DNA of 40,227 nucleotides from a bacterium (GCA_020350725.1 CP070719.1:1891882-1932108); one strand, 5' to 3'. Positions 8,247-16,339 are shown, numbered from the stretch's first letter. The notes: generated by a model not told the origin, from the sequence alone. A program made the numbers and translations.

Positions 8247-10355
8247 ATGACCGACCACGAGATGAATCAGGACGAAGCCCGGGAGGATGTCGCCAGGGCA
8301 TCCGATCTTGACGAGGCCGGAATTGAAGAGGCCAAGAGGATCGCCGAGGAGGAAGAGGCCGGCTACCGGCACCTGACCGGTCCGACCCGCCACATCGTTC
8401 CGGTCCTGGCCGTGGTCTGGTGCCTGTTCCAGCTGTCCATCGCCAGCTGGCTTCTGATGAACTCCATCTACATCCGCGCCATCCACCTCGGCTTCGCCAT
8501 GCTCATCGCCTACTTCAGCTATCCGGCGGTGAAGAGACCCCTCAAGGGGGTATTCTCCTTCCTGTCGGCGCGGACCAAAATCCCCGTCTTCGACTATCTT
8601 CTCGGGATCGCCGCCTGCGGATCGGCCCTTTACCTGTGGCTGGACTACGAGGGGATCATGTCCCGTTACGGCACGCCGGAACCGAGGGACGTCATCATCG
8701 GAGCGGTCCTTGTCCTGCTCCTGTTGGAGGCGGCCAGGAGGGTGGTGGGGCCAGCCCTGACCGTGATCGCGACCCTTTTCTCCTCATACGTGTTCTTCGC
8801 CGAGTACATGCCCGAGGCCTTCGCCTTCCGCAGCGCCAGCCTGCAGAAGTACGTGGACAAGGTCGCCCTGTCCACGGAGGGGATCTACGGCATTCCGCTG
8901 GACGTTTCGGCGATGATCGTCTTCCTCTTCGTCCTCTTCGGCGCCATGCTGGAGAGGGCCGGGGCGGGGAAATTCTTCATCGAGCTCGCCCTTTCCATGC
9001 TGGGACGGTTCAAAGGGGGGCCGGCCAAGGCCGCCATAGTGGGGTCCGGGTTGACCGGCCTGGTGTCCGGGTCGTCCATAGCCAACATCGTCACCACCGG
9101 GACCTTCACCATACCCCTTATGAAAAAGGTGGGTTATGCGCCCACCAAGGCGGCCGCCATCGAGGTGGCGGCCAGCACGGATGGCCAGCTGGCCCCGCCC
9201 ATAATGGGAGCCGCGGCCTTCATCATCGCCGAATACCTGAGCGTCCCCTATCTGGACGTGATCAAAGCGGCGGCCATCCCCGCATTTGTCTCCTACGCCA
9301 CCCTGTTCTTCATCGCCCACGTCGAGGCGTCCAAGGCGGGTCTGCGGGGTCTGACCAAGGAGGAAACCCCCAAATTCGGGTCGGTTCTCATGAGCGGGCT
9401 CCACTATCTGCTGCCCATCTTCGTCCTCGTCTACGAGCTGGTCGTTCCCCGTCACTCACCCGAGCTCGCCGCTTTTCGGGCCATCGTGGTCATGATGTTC
9501 GTCATGCTCCTCCAGGAGCCGGTCCGGCTGTTCCGGCGCAAGGAGCCCGTGGGACCTGGATTCAGGCGGGGGCTGGAGAGCATCGTAAGCGCCATGGTTT
9601 CGGGGGGAAGGAACATGGTGACTGTGGGCATAGCCACCGCCGCCGCCGGCATCATTGTCGGAGTGGTGACCATGGGCATCGGCGGCATCATCACCGAGGT
9701 AGTGGAGTTCCTGTCGGGAGGGAACATCTTCGCCCTGGTGATCATCACTGCCATCGCCAGCCTCCTGCTCGGCATGGGCCTGCCCACCACGGCCACCTAC
9801 ATCGTTATGGCCGCCCTGACTGCGCCCATCATCGTCCAGGTTGGTGCTGACAACGGGTTCATCGTGCCCCTCATGGCGGCCCACCTGTTCTGTTTCTACT
9901 TCGGCATCCTCGCCGACGACACCCCACCGGTGGGACTGGCGGCCTATGCGGCCGCTGCGATAGCCAAGTCGCCCCCCATTCCCACCGGGATCCAGGGCTT
10001 CATGTACGACATCCGGACGGCCATGATCGCCATCATGTTCATTTTCAACCACGACCTGATCCTGCACGGCATCAATACCTGGGGGATGGCCATCCTTATC
10101 TTCGTCATGGCCTGTATCGGAAACTTTGCCTTTGCGGCGGCCACCCAGGGCTGGTACATGGCCGCCAATAAATGGTACGAGATACCCTTCTTCCTGCTGG
10201 TGACCTTCATCATGATGCAGCCCGGCTACTCCGGGGCGTGGATCGGTATCGAGAACAAGTACGTCATGTACCTTATCGGTATCGGTATCATGGCCCTGAT
10301 ATCCCTCAACCACTTCCGGCGAAGGCCGCCGCACGGGTCGGCCCAGGTCGCCTGA
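8247..10355 (+). CDS. TRAP transporter fused permease (DctQ-DctM type, TAXI class)
   Basis: A 702-residue inner-membrane protein combining the small and large TRAP subunits, as is standard for TAXI systems. A charged acidic N-terminal tail (about 1-45) is followed by a first group of helices (about 50-150). A DctM-like body runs from about 150 to 690. Marker segments include AGAGKFFIELALSMLGRFKGGPAKAAIVGSG, LVSGSSIANIVTTGTFTIPLMK, EVAASTDGQLAPPIMGAAAFI and MGLPTTATYIVMAALTAP. It imports the bound solute using an ion gradient. AAGGAG lies nine bases before the ATG. It forms a unit with the binding-protein gene upstream and the stress-protein gene 55 bases downstream. Confidence 0.94.
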   Translation: MTDHEMNQDEAREDVARASDLDEAGIEEAKRIAEEEEAGYRHLTGPTRHIVPVLAVVWCLFQLSIASWLLMNSIYIRAIHLGFAMLIAYFSYPAVKRPLKGVFSFLSARTKIPVFDYLLGIAACGSALYLWLDYEGIMSRYGTPEPRDVIIGAVLVLLLLEAARRVVGPALTVIATLFSSYVFFAEYMPEAFAFRSASLQKYVDKVALSTEGIYGIPLDVSAMIVFLFVLFGAMLERAGAGKFFIELALSMLGRFKGGPAKAAIVGSGLTGLVSGSSIANIVTTGTFTIPLMKKVGYAPTKAAAIEVAASTDGQLAPPIMGAAAFIIAEYLSVPYLDVIKAAAIPAFVSYATLFFIAHVEASKAGLRGLTKEETPKFGSVLMSGLHYLLPIFVLVYELVVPRHSPELAAFRAIVVMMFVMLLQEPVRLFRRKEPVGPGFRRGLESIVSAMVSGGRNMVTVGIATAAAGIIVGVVTMGIGGIITEVVEFLSGGNIFALVIITAIASLLLGMGLPTTATYIVMAALTAPIIVQVGADNGFIVPLMAAHLFCFYFGILADDTPPVGLAAYAAAAIAKSPPIPTGIQGFMYDIRTAMIAIMFIFNHDLILHGINTWGMAILIFVMACIGNFAFAAATQGWYMAANKWYEIPFFLLVTFIMMQPGYSGAWIGIENKYVMYLIGIGIMALISLNHFRRRPPHGSAQVA

Positions 10356-10410
10356 CAGGGCAGGGAGTCCGGAACCGGGCTGTAAGGAAAGGAAAAGGTG
10401 AGGTGAGAAC

Positions 10411-10908
10411 ATGTCCCTCGAATTGAGAACCATCCTGTGTTGTGTCGCCATGGCCCCCACCTCGGAGCGGGTATTGCTCCAGGCGCTGCACGAAGCCAAG
10501 GTCCACGACGCCAGGATCCACGTCCTGCACATCCTTCCCAGCTACGACGCCACCATGGCGGTCCCCATTGTGTCCTTCATGGGGGAGGAGAAATTCCGTC
10601 AACTGGTCGAGGAGCACAAGGGGGAGACGGAAGAGACCATCCGGGGGGAGATCGGCCGGATCGGTAAGCGGATCCGAACGGAGCACCTCGATGAGGACGT
10701 GGACCGGATCGTCGACGTCCACGTCTACGAGGGGGACCCGGTCCTGGAGATCCTGAACATGGCCGGCCGACTGGATGCAGGCATGATCGTCATGGGAACC
10801 CACACCAAGGGGCTGACGGAGCACACCTTTATGGGGAGCGTTGCCAGGAAGGTCCTCAAGCGGGCGAGGGTGCCCGTTCTCCTCGTCCCTCCCGTGGCAG
10901 GGACCTGA
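10411..10908 (+). CDS. Universal stress protein (UspA family) attached to the TRAP transporter
   Basis: A 165-residue single-domain UspA protein. It has the first beta strand ILCCVAMAPTS, the strand VLHILPSYD, and the C-terminal nucleotide-binding region MIVMGTHTKGLTEHTFMGSVARKVL ending in VPVLLVPP. The glycine pattern of the ATP loop is somewhat altered (GTHTKG instead of GxxG) while the later GS is kept. Usp genes are common beside TRAP operons; in Halomonas the stress protein TeaD sits with the ectoine TRAP transporter TeaABC and limits uptake. An analogous regulatory role here is inferred from position. Confidence 0.9.
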   Translation: MSLELRTILCCVAMAPTSERVLLQALHEAKVHDARIHVLHILPSYDATMAVPIVSFMGEEKFRQLVEEHKGETEETIRGEIGRIGKRIRTEHLDEDVDRIVDVHVYEGDPVLEILNMAGRLDAGMIVMGTHTKGLTEHTFMGSVARKVLKRARVPVLLVPPVAGT

Positions 10909-10932
10909 CCCGGCAGTGAGGAGGTGTCCCGG

Positions 10933-10953
10933 CCCCGATCCATGGATCCGGGG
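10933..10953. repeat. Short bulged inverted repeat between usp and the ATP-grasp gene
   Basis: CCCC-GATCC pairs with GGATC-C-GGGG through nine base pairs with one bulged C and a two-base loop. No T-tract follows. It may mark a processing site or weak boundary between the transport genes and the enzyme genes. Confidence 0.35.
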
Positions 10954-11078
10954 TACGACCCGATCCGCCGGTCTCCGGAAGAGCGCCTGCAGGCAGAGGC
11001 CGGCACCGAGGATCCAAGCCGAAGACGCAGGTAACGTGAGATGGGTTTCCGGCTGTTGCCGGACAGGGATTTTTGATC

Positions 11079-12488
11079 ATGGATGAGCCATATTGGGACA
11101 GCGTCAGGCTGGATCCTGACACTTTCTACTTCCTCTACATCGGCGAGATCAAAGCCCAGGGGCTGAACGATTTTCTCGTGGAGCCCCTGCAGAGGCTCTA
11201 CGGCAGGCCTGTTGACTTCATATCCATCGTTCCGGATGTCCTGGCGAGGTACCCCAGGGATAACACCATCGTGGTCAATCCGCGGGCTGCTGAGGCGCGC
11301 AGGATGAGCGGAATGGACCACAACATAAGGATCCCCGGGGTCTATTTCGCCTCGGAGGTCAGCTGCTGCCCCTCTGTGATCGACCTGGTGGATCAACTGG
11401 TTGACCGACAGGGTCACGTCTACGTCAGTGTGTTCGAATCGAGTCCGGGGCTCGACCTGATCGATGGAGAGAGGGTCAGGCTCATCGGTCCCGATCCCGA
11501 TCTGGCCCGAACTTTCAACAACAAGCTCGTCCAGTACGAGATGGCCTGTACCCTGAGGCTCCCCGTGCCGCCGGGGGGTTGCTGCTCCTCTCTGGAGGGG
11601 GCAACCCGGAACGCCCAGGAGTTGATCGTCAGGGGATACAGTGTTTTTCTCAGCCAGGAGTACAGCGCCGCCGGATCCCATTCCATAATTGCCACCAGCG
11701 TCCAGGAGATCGAAGACCGGTTTTCCGACCCCGACTGCGGCTATCTGATCACCAGGTACCTGGAGCATGAACACGACCCCACGGTCCTGGGCATCGTGGC
11801 CGGGGAGCGGGACGTCTATATCGCCTCGGTGGCGGACCAGAACATCCAGGGGACCCGGTTCCGCGGCTCCACCTTTCCCACATCCCTGCCTGCCGGGGTC
11901 GTGCGTGATCTGAAGGAGATGACCCGGACGGTCGGGAGTTATCTGGGGGAGCAGGGCTACCGGGGCGCCTTCGGCTGCGACTACATCGTCGATCCGGAGG
12001 GCGATATCTACTTCATCGAGGTCAACGCCCGGAAACAGGGGACGACCATGGAGACGGCCTTGACCATGAAGCACAGAATTCCCGGGCATCAGTCCTTTCT
12101 CGAGCTGGAGTTCGAGGCGGTGACCGAGGGACGGTTTTCCCGTCCCCTCGCGGAGATGGATTCGAGTGAAGGGGGCATCTGCTGGGGAACCTACAACGTC
12201 AAGGTGGAAAAGGATATCGTGGTCACATCGGATCTTCCGCCCATGGTCACCGAGCAGGAACTGTTTCGCCGCGTAGCGGAAGGTTCTTCCGGGGCGGGGT
12301 CCGTGATCCTCGACCACGTCGGCAAATCGGTCCGGCAGGCGCCGGGTGGTTTCCTGGGCCGGATCATCGCCGTTTCCTCCGTCCTGGATGATATCGAGCC
12401 GGCTCTGGAGGAGGGCAGGCGTCTCCTGGTCGGTACCGCTCGAGAAAACGACTTCATGGACATTCCGTTGCTGGCCACCGAGATCTAG
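11079..12488 (+). CDS. ATP-grasp carboxylate-amine ligase-like protein
   Basis: A 469-residue protein with an ATP-grasp fold, the family that activates a carboxylate as acyl phosphate and joins it to an amine or thiol. A distinct N-terminal domain (about 1-140) is followed by the grasp domain. In it, NNKLVQYEMACTLRLPVP opens the lid region and YLITRYLEHEHDPTVLGIVAG gives the adenine-side strand and hinge. GAFGCDYIVDPEGDIYFIEVNARKQGTT (near residues 300-330) carries the metal-binding Glu and Asn of the FIEVNAR motif. About 130 further residues follow. ATG 11079 is preferred to TTG 11073. The next gene begins 37 bases on, so it is in one unit with the aminomutase and M20 genes. Substrates are unknown; joining a beta-amino acid to a partner is the hypothesis in the findings. 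Confidence 0.82.
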   Translation: MDEPYWDSVRLDPDTFYFLYIGEIKAQGLNDFLVEPLQRLYGRPVDFISIVPDVLARYPRDNTIVVNPRAAEARRMSGMDHNIRIPGVYFASEVSCCPSVIDLVDQLVDRQGHVYVSVFESSPGLDLIDGERVRLIGPDPDLARTFNNKLVQYEMACTLRLPVPPGGCCSSLEGATRNAQELIVRGYSVFLSQEYSAAGSHSIIATSVQEIEDRFSDPDCGYLITRYLEHEHDPTVLGIVAGERDVYIASVADQNIQGTRFRGSTFPTSLPAGVVRDLKEMTRTVGSYLGEQGYRGAFGCDYIVDPEGDIYFIEVNARKQGTTMETALTMKHRIPGHQSFLELEFEAVTEGRFSRPLAEMDSSEGGICWGTYNVKVEKDIVVTSDLPPMVTEQELFRRVAEGSSGAGSVILDHVGKSVRQAPGGFLGRIIAVSSVLDDIEPALEEGRRLLVGTARENDFMDIPLLATEI

Positions 12489-12525
12489 CGGCGGGGGACA
12501 TTCCAAGGCACTACAGGAGGGCATC

Positions 12526-13860
12526 GTGAGCACAGCCAAGAGGGTCGACGAACCAAGCCAAAAAGGCGGCAGCAAGAAGCATTTCAAGCAGGTGGAGGTT
12601 TCCAAAAAGGACCGGTCCATCGCCATGGCCCGGTCCGCCGAGGTGAAGAACCTCGACAGGGACTACTTCGCCGTCAAGGACAGCATTCCCACCGGCTTCA
12701 AACTGCACGGTCAATACCTTGAGGCCAGAAAGAGGATCCTTGGGGTCCTGGGCGGAACCGAGGAGAACTGGAACAGCTACCTCTGGCAGCTCAAGAACAG
12801 GATCGGCGACGTCGGAGTCCTGGCGAGGATCATAAACCTCTCGGACGAGGAGATCGCCAGGATCCGCAGGGCGGGCGCCCACTACCGGTGGGGGATCTCT
12901 CCCTACTACGCCAGCCTGATGGATCCGGAGGACAAACGGTGCCCCGTGAGGAGGCAGGCCGTTCCATCGATAAGAGAGGTCCAGGACGCCTCGGAGGTGC
13001 GGGACCCCATGATCATCAAGTACAACAGCCCGGCACCCCTCATCTCCCGGCTCTACCCCGACAGGCTCATCATCAACGTCACCAACGCCTGTTCCATGTT
13101 CTGCCGACACTGCCTGAGGCGCAAGGACATCGAGTTCAAGGACGTAACCTATCCGAAGAAGATGATCGACGAGGCGATCCATTACGTCCGGGAGAACGAG
13201 GAGATCAGGGATGTCCTCCTCACCGGCGGGGACGCCCTCGCTCTTTCGGACAAGCAACTGGACTACATCCTGACCCGTCTGGACAAGATCCCCCACGTCG
13301 AGATCAAGCGGCTCGGATCGAGAATGCCCTGTGTCCTGCCCCAGCGGATCACGCCCGAACTGTGCCGGATGCTGGGAGATCACGATCCGATCTATCTCAA
13401 CACCCAGTTCAACCATCCCAAGGAGGTGACACCGGAAGCCAGGGAAGCGGTGGACAGGCTGACGAGGTCCGGGGTCGTGGTCCGTGACCAGACCGTCCTC
13501 CTCAGGGGCATCAACAACAATCCCCACATCATGAAAAAGCTCATGCAGGAACTGCTCCGGATCAAGGTGGCGCCCTATTACATCTTCAATTGCAAGAAGG
13601 TGGAGGGGATCAGGCACTTCCGGGCCCCCATCGCGGACGGCCTGAACATCATCGAGCACCTCAGGGGATACACCTCGGGGATGGCTGTTCCCACCTTCAT
13701 CATCACCGCCCCCGAGGGGAGGGGCAAGACCCCCATCTATCCCCAGTACTACCTCAACCCGGACATGAACGGCGAGGCCCTCATCCGGACCTGGGGCGGC
13801 CATGTTCTCCACTACGAGGATGAACACGTGGCTCCCTTCGGATTCGAAGAGGAGGAGTAG
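12526..13860 (+). CDS. KamA-family radical SAM 2,3-aminomutase, glutamate-type active site
   Basis: A 444-residue radical SAM, PLP-dependent aminomutase. The iron-sulfur motif CSMFCRHC gives Cys189, Cys193 and Cys196. LLTGGDALAL (231-240) follows, and Lys401 in GRGKTP matches the PLP lysine of lysine 2,3-aminomutase. Two lysine-binding aspartates of the Clostridium subterminale enzyme (Asp293, Asp330) align with Lys357 (FNCKKVEG) and Thr394 (FIITAPEG). In glutamate 2,3-aminomutase these positions are reported as Lys and Asn, so lysine is an unlikely substrate and glutamate or a relative is favoured. GTG 12526 is preceded by CAGGAGGG; longer upstream starts overlap the ligase gene and lack homology. 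An N-terminal Lys-rich extension of about 45 residues precedes the usual domain. The M20 gene starts five bases after the stop. Confidence 0.9.
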   Translation: MSTAKRVDEPSQKGGSKKHFKQVEVSKKDRSIAMARSAEVKNLDRDYFAVKDSIPTGFKLHGQYLEARKRILGVLGGTEENWNSYLWQLKNRIGDVGVLARIINLSDEEIARIRRAGAHYRWGISPYYASLMDPEDKRCPVRRQAVPSIREVQDASEVRDPMIIKYNSPAPLISRLYPDRLIINVTNACSMFCRHCLRRKDIEFKDVTYPKKMIDEAIHYVRENEEIRDVLLTGGDALALSDKQLDYILTRLDKIPHVEIKRLGSRMPCVLPQRITPELCRMLGDHDPIYLNTQFNHPKEVTPEAREAVDRLTRSGVVVRDQTVLLRGINNNPHIMKKLMQELLRIKVAPYYIFNCKKVEGIRHFRAPIADGLNIIEHLRGYTSGMAVPTFIITAPEGRGKTPIYPQYYLNPDMNGEALIRTWGGHVLHYEDEHVAPFGFEEEE

Positions 13861-13865
13861 CCGAC

Positions 13866-15014
13866 TTGGAGAAAGCGGCAGAAGCGATCCAGAAGCGTGT
13901 TCAGGACCTCCGCCCGGAGGTCCTGTCCTTTCTTCGGTCACTGGTAGAAGTGAACAGCTACTCCCGGAATTACGAGGGGATCAACCGGGTAGGTGAGGTG
14001 GTCGCTGGCGTGATGCCGGCGGATCTCGGCCATCGGATCCACCTGGACCGCAACGGGGTCAACCATCATATCTTCGAGAACACGGCGGCATCCGGTGGGC
14101 CGGTCGTCCTCATCGGTCACGTGGACACCGTCTTTCCCCCCCGAACGCGCTCCAGAAAGTTCGAGGCGGTCGACGGCAGGGTCTACGGCCCCGGAACGGC
14201 GGACATGAAGGGGGGCATAACGGTTATGGTCTACGCCCTCAAGGTGCTGGAGGAGATGGGCCTCCTGCCGGCGATCCCCCTCAGGGTCCTGGTCAACGGG
14301 GACGAAGAGATCGGGTCGCCCCACTCATCGTCCACCGTTGAGGAACTCGGCAGAGGGGCATCCTGCGCCCTGGTCTTCGAATGCGGAGGGTTGAACGGGG
14401 AAGTCGTCCACTGCCGAAGGGGGATCCGGCGGTTCCGGCTCACCGTCAGGGGGAAAGCGCGGCACGCCGGAGTCAAGTCCGGGGCGAAGGACAGCGCGGT
14501 GGTGGAACTATCGAGAATGGTCCTCGCCCTCGAGGCCCTCAACGAGGAAGATACCGGTGTGTCTCTGAACGTGGGAAAGATCTCCGGCGGGACCGCCACC
14601 AACATCGTCCCCGATCTGGCGAAGGCCTCGTTCGAGTTCAGGTTCTGGGACGAGAATACCGAGGAGAGGGTCCTTGACAGTATCCGCGACATAACCGGTC
14701 ATGTCCAGTGCGAGGGATGCAGTGCAAAGCTGGTCTGCCATCACTCGCGGCCGGCCGGCCGGCCGGCGCAGGGAACCGACAGGCTGTTCTCCGTGCTGGC
14801 CAGCGCCGCTGAAGAGCTGGGCATGAAGGTGGCGAAGGAGAAGCGGGGGGGGACCTCCGATGCCAACTTCCTCATGGCCCAGGGAATCCCTACCCTGGAC
14901 GGAATGGGCCCCATCGGGGACCTGGATCATTCCCCGGACGAATATATCATCGAGGAATCCCTCTATGAGCGGATCGCCCTGACCGCTCTATTGCTCACCA
15001 AAGTGGTGGGGTGA
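13866..15014 (+). CDS. M20-family metallo-carboxypeptidase (CPG2/ArgE/DapE-like)
   Basis: A 382-residue two-zinc hydrolase of the M20 family. All expected ligands are visible: His85 and Asp87 in GHVDTVF, bridging Asp113 in GTADMKGG, catalytic Glu147 with ligand Glu148 in GDEEIGS, Glu172 in FECGG, and His355 in LDHSPDEY. The dimerisation lid contains NVGKISGGTATNIVP, and GGTSDANF lies near the C-terminus. This pattern is closest to glutamate carboxypeptidase (CPG2)-type members, which release C-terminal glutamate from amides. The TTG start is used because GAGGAGGAG, inside the end of the aminomutase gene, is correctly spaced. Tight coupling to the aminomutase suggests it cleaves the product of the locus or trims a precursor. 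Confidence 0.9.
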   Translation: MEKAAEAIQKRVQDLRPEVLSFLRSLVEVNSYSRNYEGINRVGEVVAGVMPADLGHRIHLDRNGVNHHIFENTAASGGPVVLIGHVDTVFPPRTRSRKFEAVDGRVYGPGTADMKGGITVMVYALKVLEEMGLLPAIPLRVLVNGDEEIGSPHSSSTVEELGRGASCALVFECGGLNGEVVHCRRGIRRFRLTVRGKARHAGVKSGAKDSAVVELSRMVLALEALNEEDTGVSLNVGKISGGTATNIVPDLAKASFEFRFWDENTEERVLDSIRDITGHVQCEGCSAKLVCHHSRPAGRPAQGTDRLFSVLASAAEELGMKVAKEKRGGTSDANFLMAQGIPTLDGMGPIGDLDHSPDEYIIEESLYERIALTALLLTKVVG

Positions 15015-15027
15015 GGCTGACGCCGCG

Positions 15028-15489
15028 GTGGAGATCGGGCGTCCCGATTCCGGGCACGCCGGGACCACCCTGGACATACCGACCGGCCTCCGACTGACGG
15101 GAGAATATGAAGAGGCCAGAGCACGCATCCTGAATGTCCTGCAGGGCACGGAGAGCGGTGGACATGCTCACGAGGGCCGGCGTGGTCGTCAGGGACCAGA
15201 CAGTGCTTCTCAGGGGTGTCAACGACGACGCCAGGGTCATGAAGAAGCTGATGCAGGAGCTTCTCCGGATCAGGGTTGTGCCCTACGATCTCTTCCTGTG
15301 CGAGAGAGTGGAGGGGATCCTCCATTTCTGCACCACGGTGAGGGAAGGGAGGCGGATCATGGAAAACTCCAGGGCCATACCTCCGGTATGGCGGTTCCCA
15401 GGCCCATTGCCCACGTCCCCGGCGGCATAGGTAGAATGCCGGTTCACCCCACGACCGAACTGGCGGATCTCGACGAGAAGGAAAGGGTT
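15028..15489 (+). pseudogene. Decayed second KamA-family aminomutase (internal deletion and frameshifts)
   Basis: Two separated parts of a KamA protein lie here. The first (TLDIPTGLRLTGEYEEARAR onward to LQGTE, frame of 15028) matches residues about 52-79 of the intact enzyme. At about 15150 the sequence jumps to residues from about 309 on, in another frame. Relative to the intact gene about 680 bases, including the whole iron-sulfur motif, are missing. The second part reads LTRAGVVVRDQTVLLRGVND through CERVEGILHF; over 52 residues it keeps 37 identities with the intact neighbour. A one-base loss near 15380 shifts the frame back for HTSGMAVP and GRMPVHP. The position matching Lys357 is Glu, so the parent was a distinct paralogue rather than a recent copy. 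It begins 13 bases after the M20 stop. Confidence 0.88.
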
Positions 15490-15500
15490 GGAGATGGGAA

Positions 15501-15556
15501 CTTGGAAATCAGACATCAGACATTAGAGATTGGACATTAGAAATTAGAGATTGGAC
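15501..15556 (+). repeat. Spacer repeat, tandem degenerate GACATTAGA/AGATTGGA words
   Basis: The words AGACATCAG, ACATTAGAGATTGGAC and ATTAGAAATTAGAGATTGGAC follow each other as a degenerate tandem series. The same series, inverted, is found at 6050-6092. It lies between the kamA remnant and a terminator-like hairpin. Confidence 0.55.
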
Positions 15557-15572
15557 AGCGTGTTTGAATGCC

Positions 15573-15609
15573 GGCAGCCGGGAGCCACCCTCCCGGCTGC
15601 TGTCTTCTG
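15573..15609 (+). terminator. Terminator-like hairpin closing the ligase-aminomutase-M20 unit
   Basis: GCAGCCGGGAG (15574-15584) pairs perfectly with CTCCCGGCTGC (15590-15600) around a five-base loop. One more G-U pair extends the stem. The following bases TGTCTTCTG are only moderately T-rich, so termination strength is uncertain. Confidence 0.55.
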
Positions 15610-15664
15610 TGGAAACGCTACCTGATCCCCCCGCCGTCGGACTCCCCCACGGAGCCTGCCCGAA

Positions 15665-15694
15665 CCGGGGGACCGGGCCGGGCCGGTCCCCCGG
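15665..15694. repeat. Perfect 12-base inverted repeat
   Basis: CCGGGGGACCGG (15665-15676) and CCGGTCCCCCGG (15683-15694) are exact reverse complements around a six-base loop. A T-rich run (TATTTTTCTT) begins 17 bases downstream, too far for a classical terminator. The rest of 15695-15901 shows no gene or other recognisable feature. Confidence 0.6.
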
Positions 15695-15901
15695 CCATCG
15701 GAATGGGAAATATTTTTCTTATGCAGGGTGGACTTAGCTCCACAAATTAGGAAAAGTTTTACTTATTGCGGGCCGGACGCGGGTCCCTTTCGGAACATAA
15801 AGTCAATGATTACAGTATGTTATAGATTAGGCAAGGTTCTTGCTGATGAGTCCGTCGAGGAGCAGTCCCAAATCAGGCAGGAAAGGGGGATCTTGTAAGA
15901 T

Positions 15902-16096
15902 ATGGAAATTATCATGTACTGTCCTTCATGCAAACGGGAGATCCCGCACACGAAATTCCGGGATCAGGACTGGTTCTTCTGCAAGCGGTGTTCATCGCTC
16001 TTCTTCAGTCATGAGAGCCTCAGGGAGAACTGGCCCTCGATATACCGGGCCATCAAGTCGCACGGCAACAGGAGGAAGACATCCACAGCTTCCTGA
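15902..16096 (+). CDS. Small zinc-ribbon protein of unknown function
   Basis: A 64-residue peptide with two paired-cysteine knuckles, MYCPSCKREIP and FFCKRCSSLFF, spaced 18 residues apart as in small zinc ribbons. An aromatic/basic C-terminal tail (ENWPSIYRAIKSHGNRRK) follows. The start could be ATG 15902 or ATG 15914; a GGGGGATC stretch lies 10-15 bases ahead of the first. It stands alone between the aminomutase cluster and glnS. Composition and the cysteine pattern support a real gene, but no specific family is recognised. Confidence 0.6.
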   Translation: MEIIMYCPSCKREIPHTKFRDQDWFFCKRCSSLFFSHESLRENWPSIYRAIKSHGNRRKTSTAS

Positions 16097-16310
16097 GTAC
16101 GGTTGCGGGCCCCTTAGTCTGAAGCACCTGATCCGAAAGCCGATCCCGTTCCGGATGCGCCAGGCAGTGCATTGCCGTCCGGGACCGGCGAGTACGGGTT
16201 TTTCCATCCCGTTCCGGCCGGTACGTGTCCTGCCCCCTGAGGATACGGCCGACGGCATCCTGATCCCGGGAAGATCCAACGGAACACAACCTCCCGGCTG
16301 TGTTTTCCTA

Positions 16311-16339
16311 TTGCCCCCTGAAACATGCTATTGTAATTT
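16311..16339 (+). promoter_or_regulatory. Weak candidate promoter for glnS
   Basis: TTGCCC (16311-16316), a 17-base spacer and TAATTT (16334-16339), ending 21 bases before the glnS start. The -10 match is poor. The rest of 16097-16310 has no clear gene. Confidence 0.25.

Noticed and set aside
12346-12525. Longer N-terminus of the aminomutase overlapping the ligase gene
   Set aside because: The extra residues read in another frame of the ligase sequence, while GTG 12526 has a proper ribosome site.
16266-16297. CCGGGA...TCCCGG hairpin before glnS as terminator
   Set aside because: Only six base pairs with a 20-base loop and a weak T-rich tail; too poor to call.
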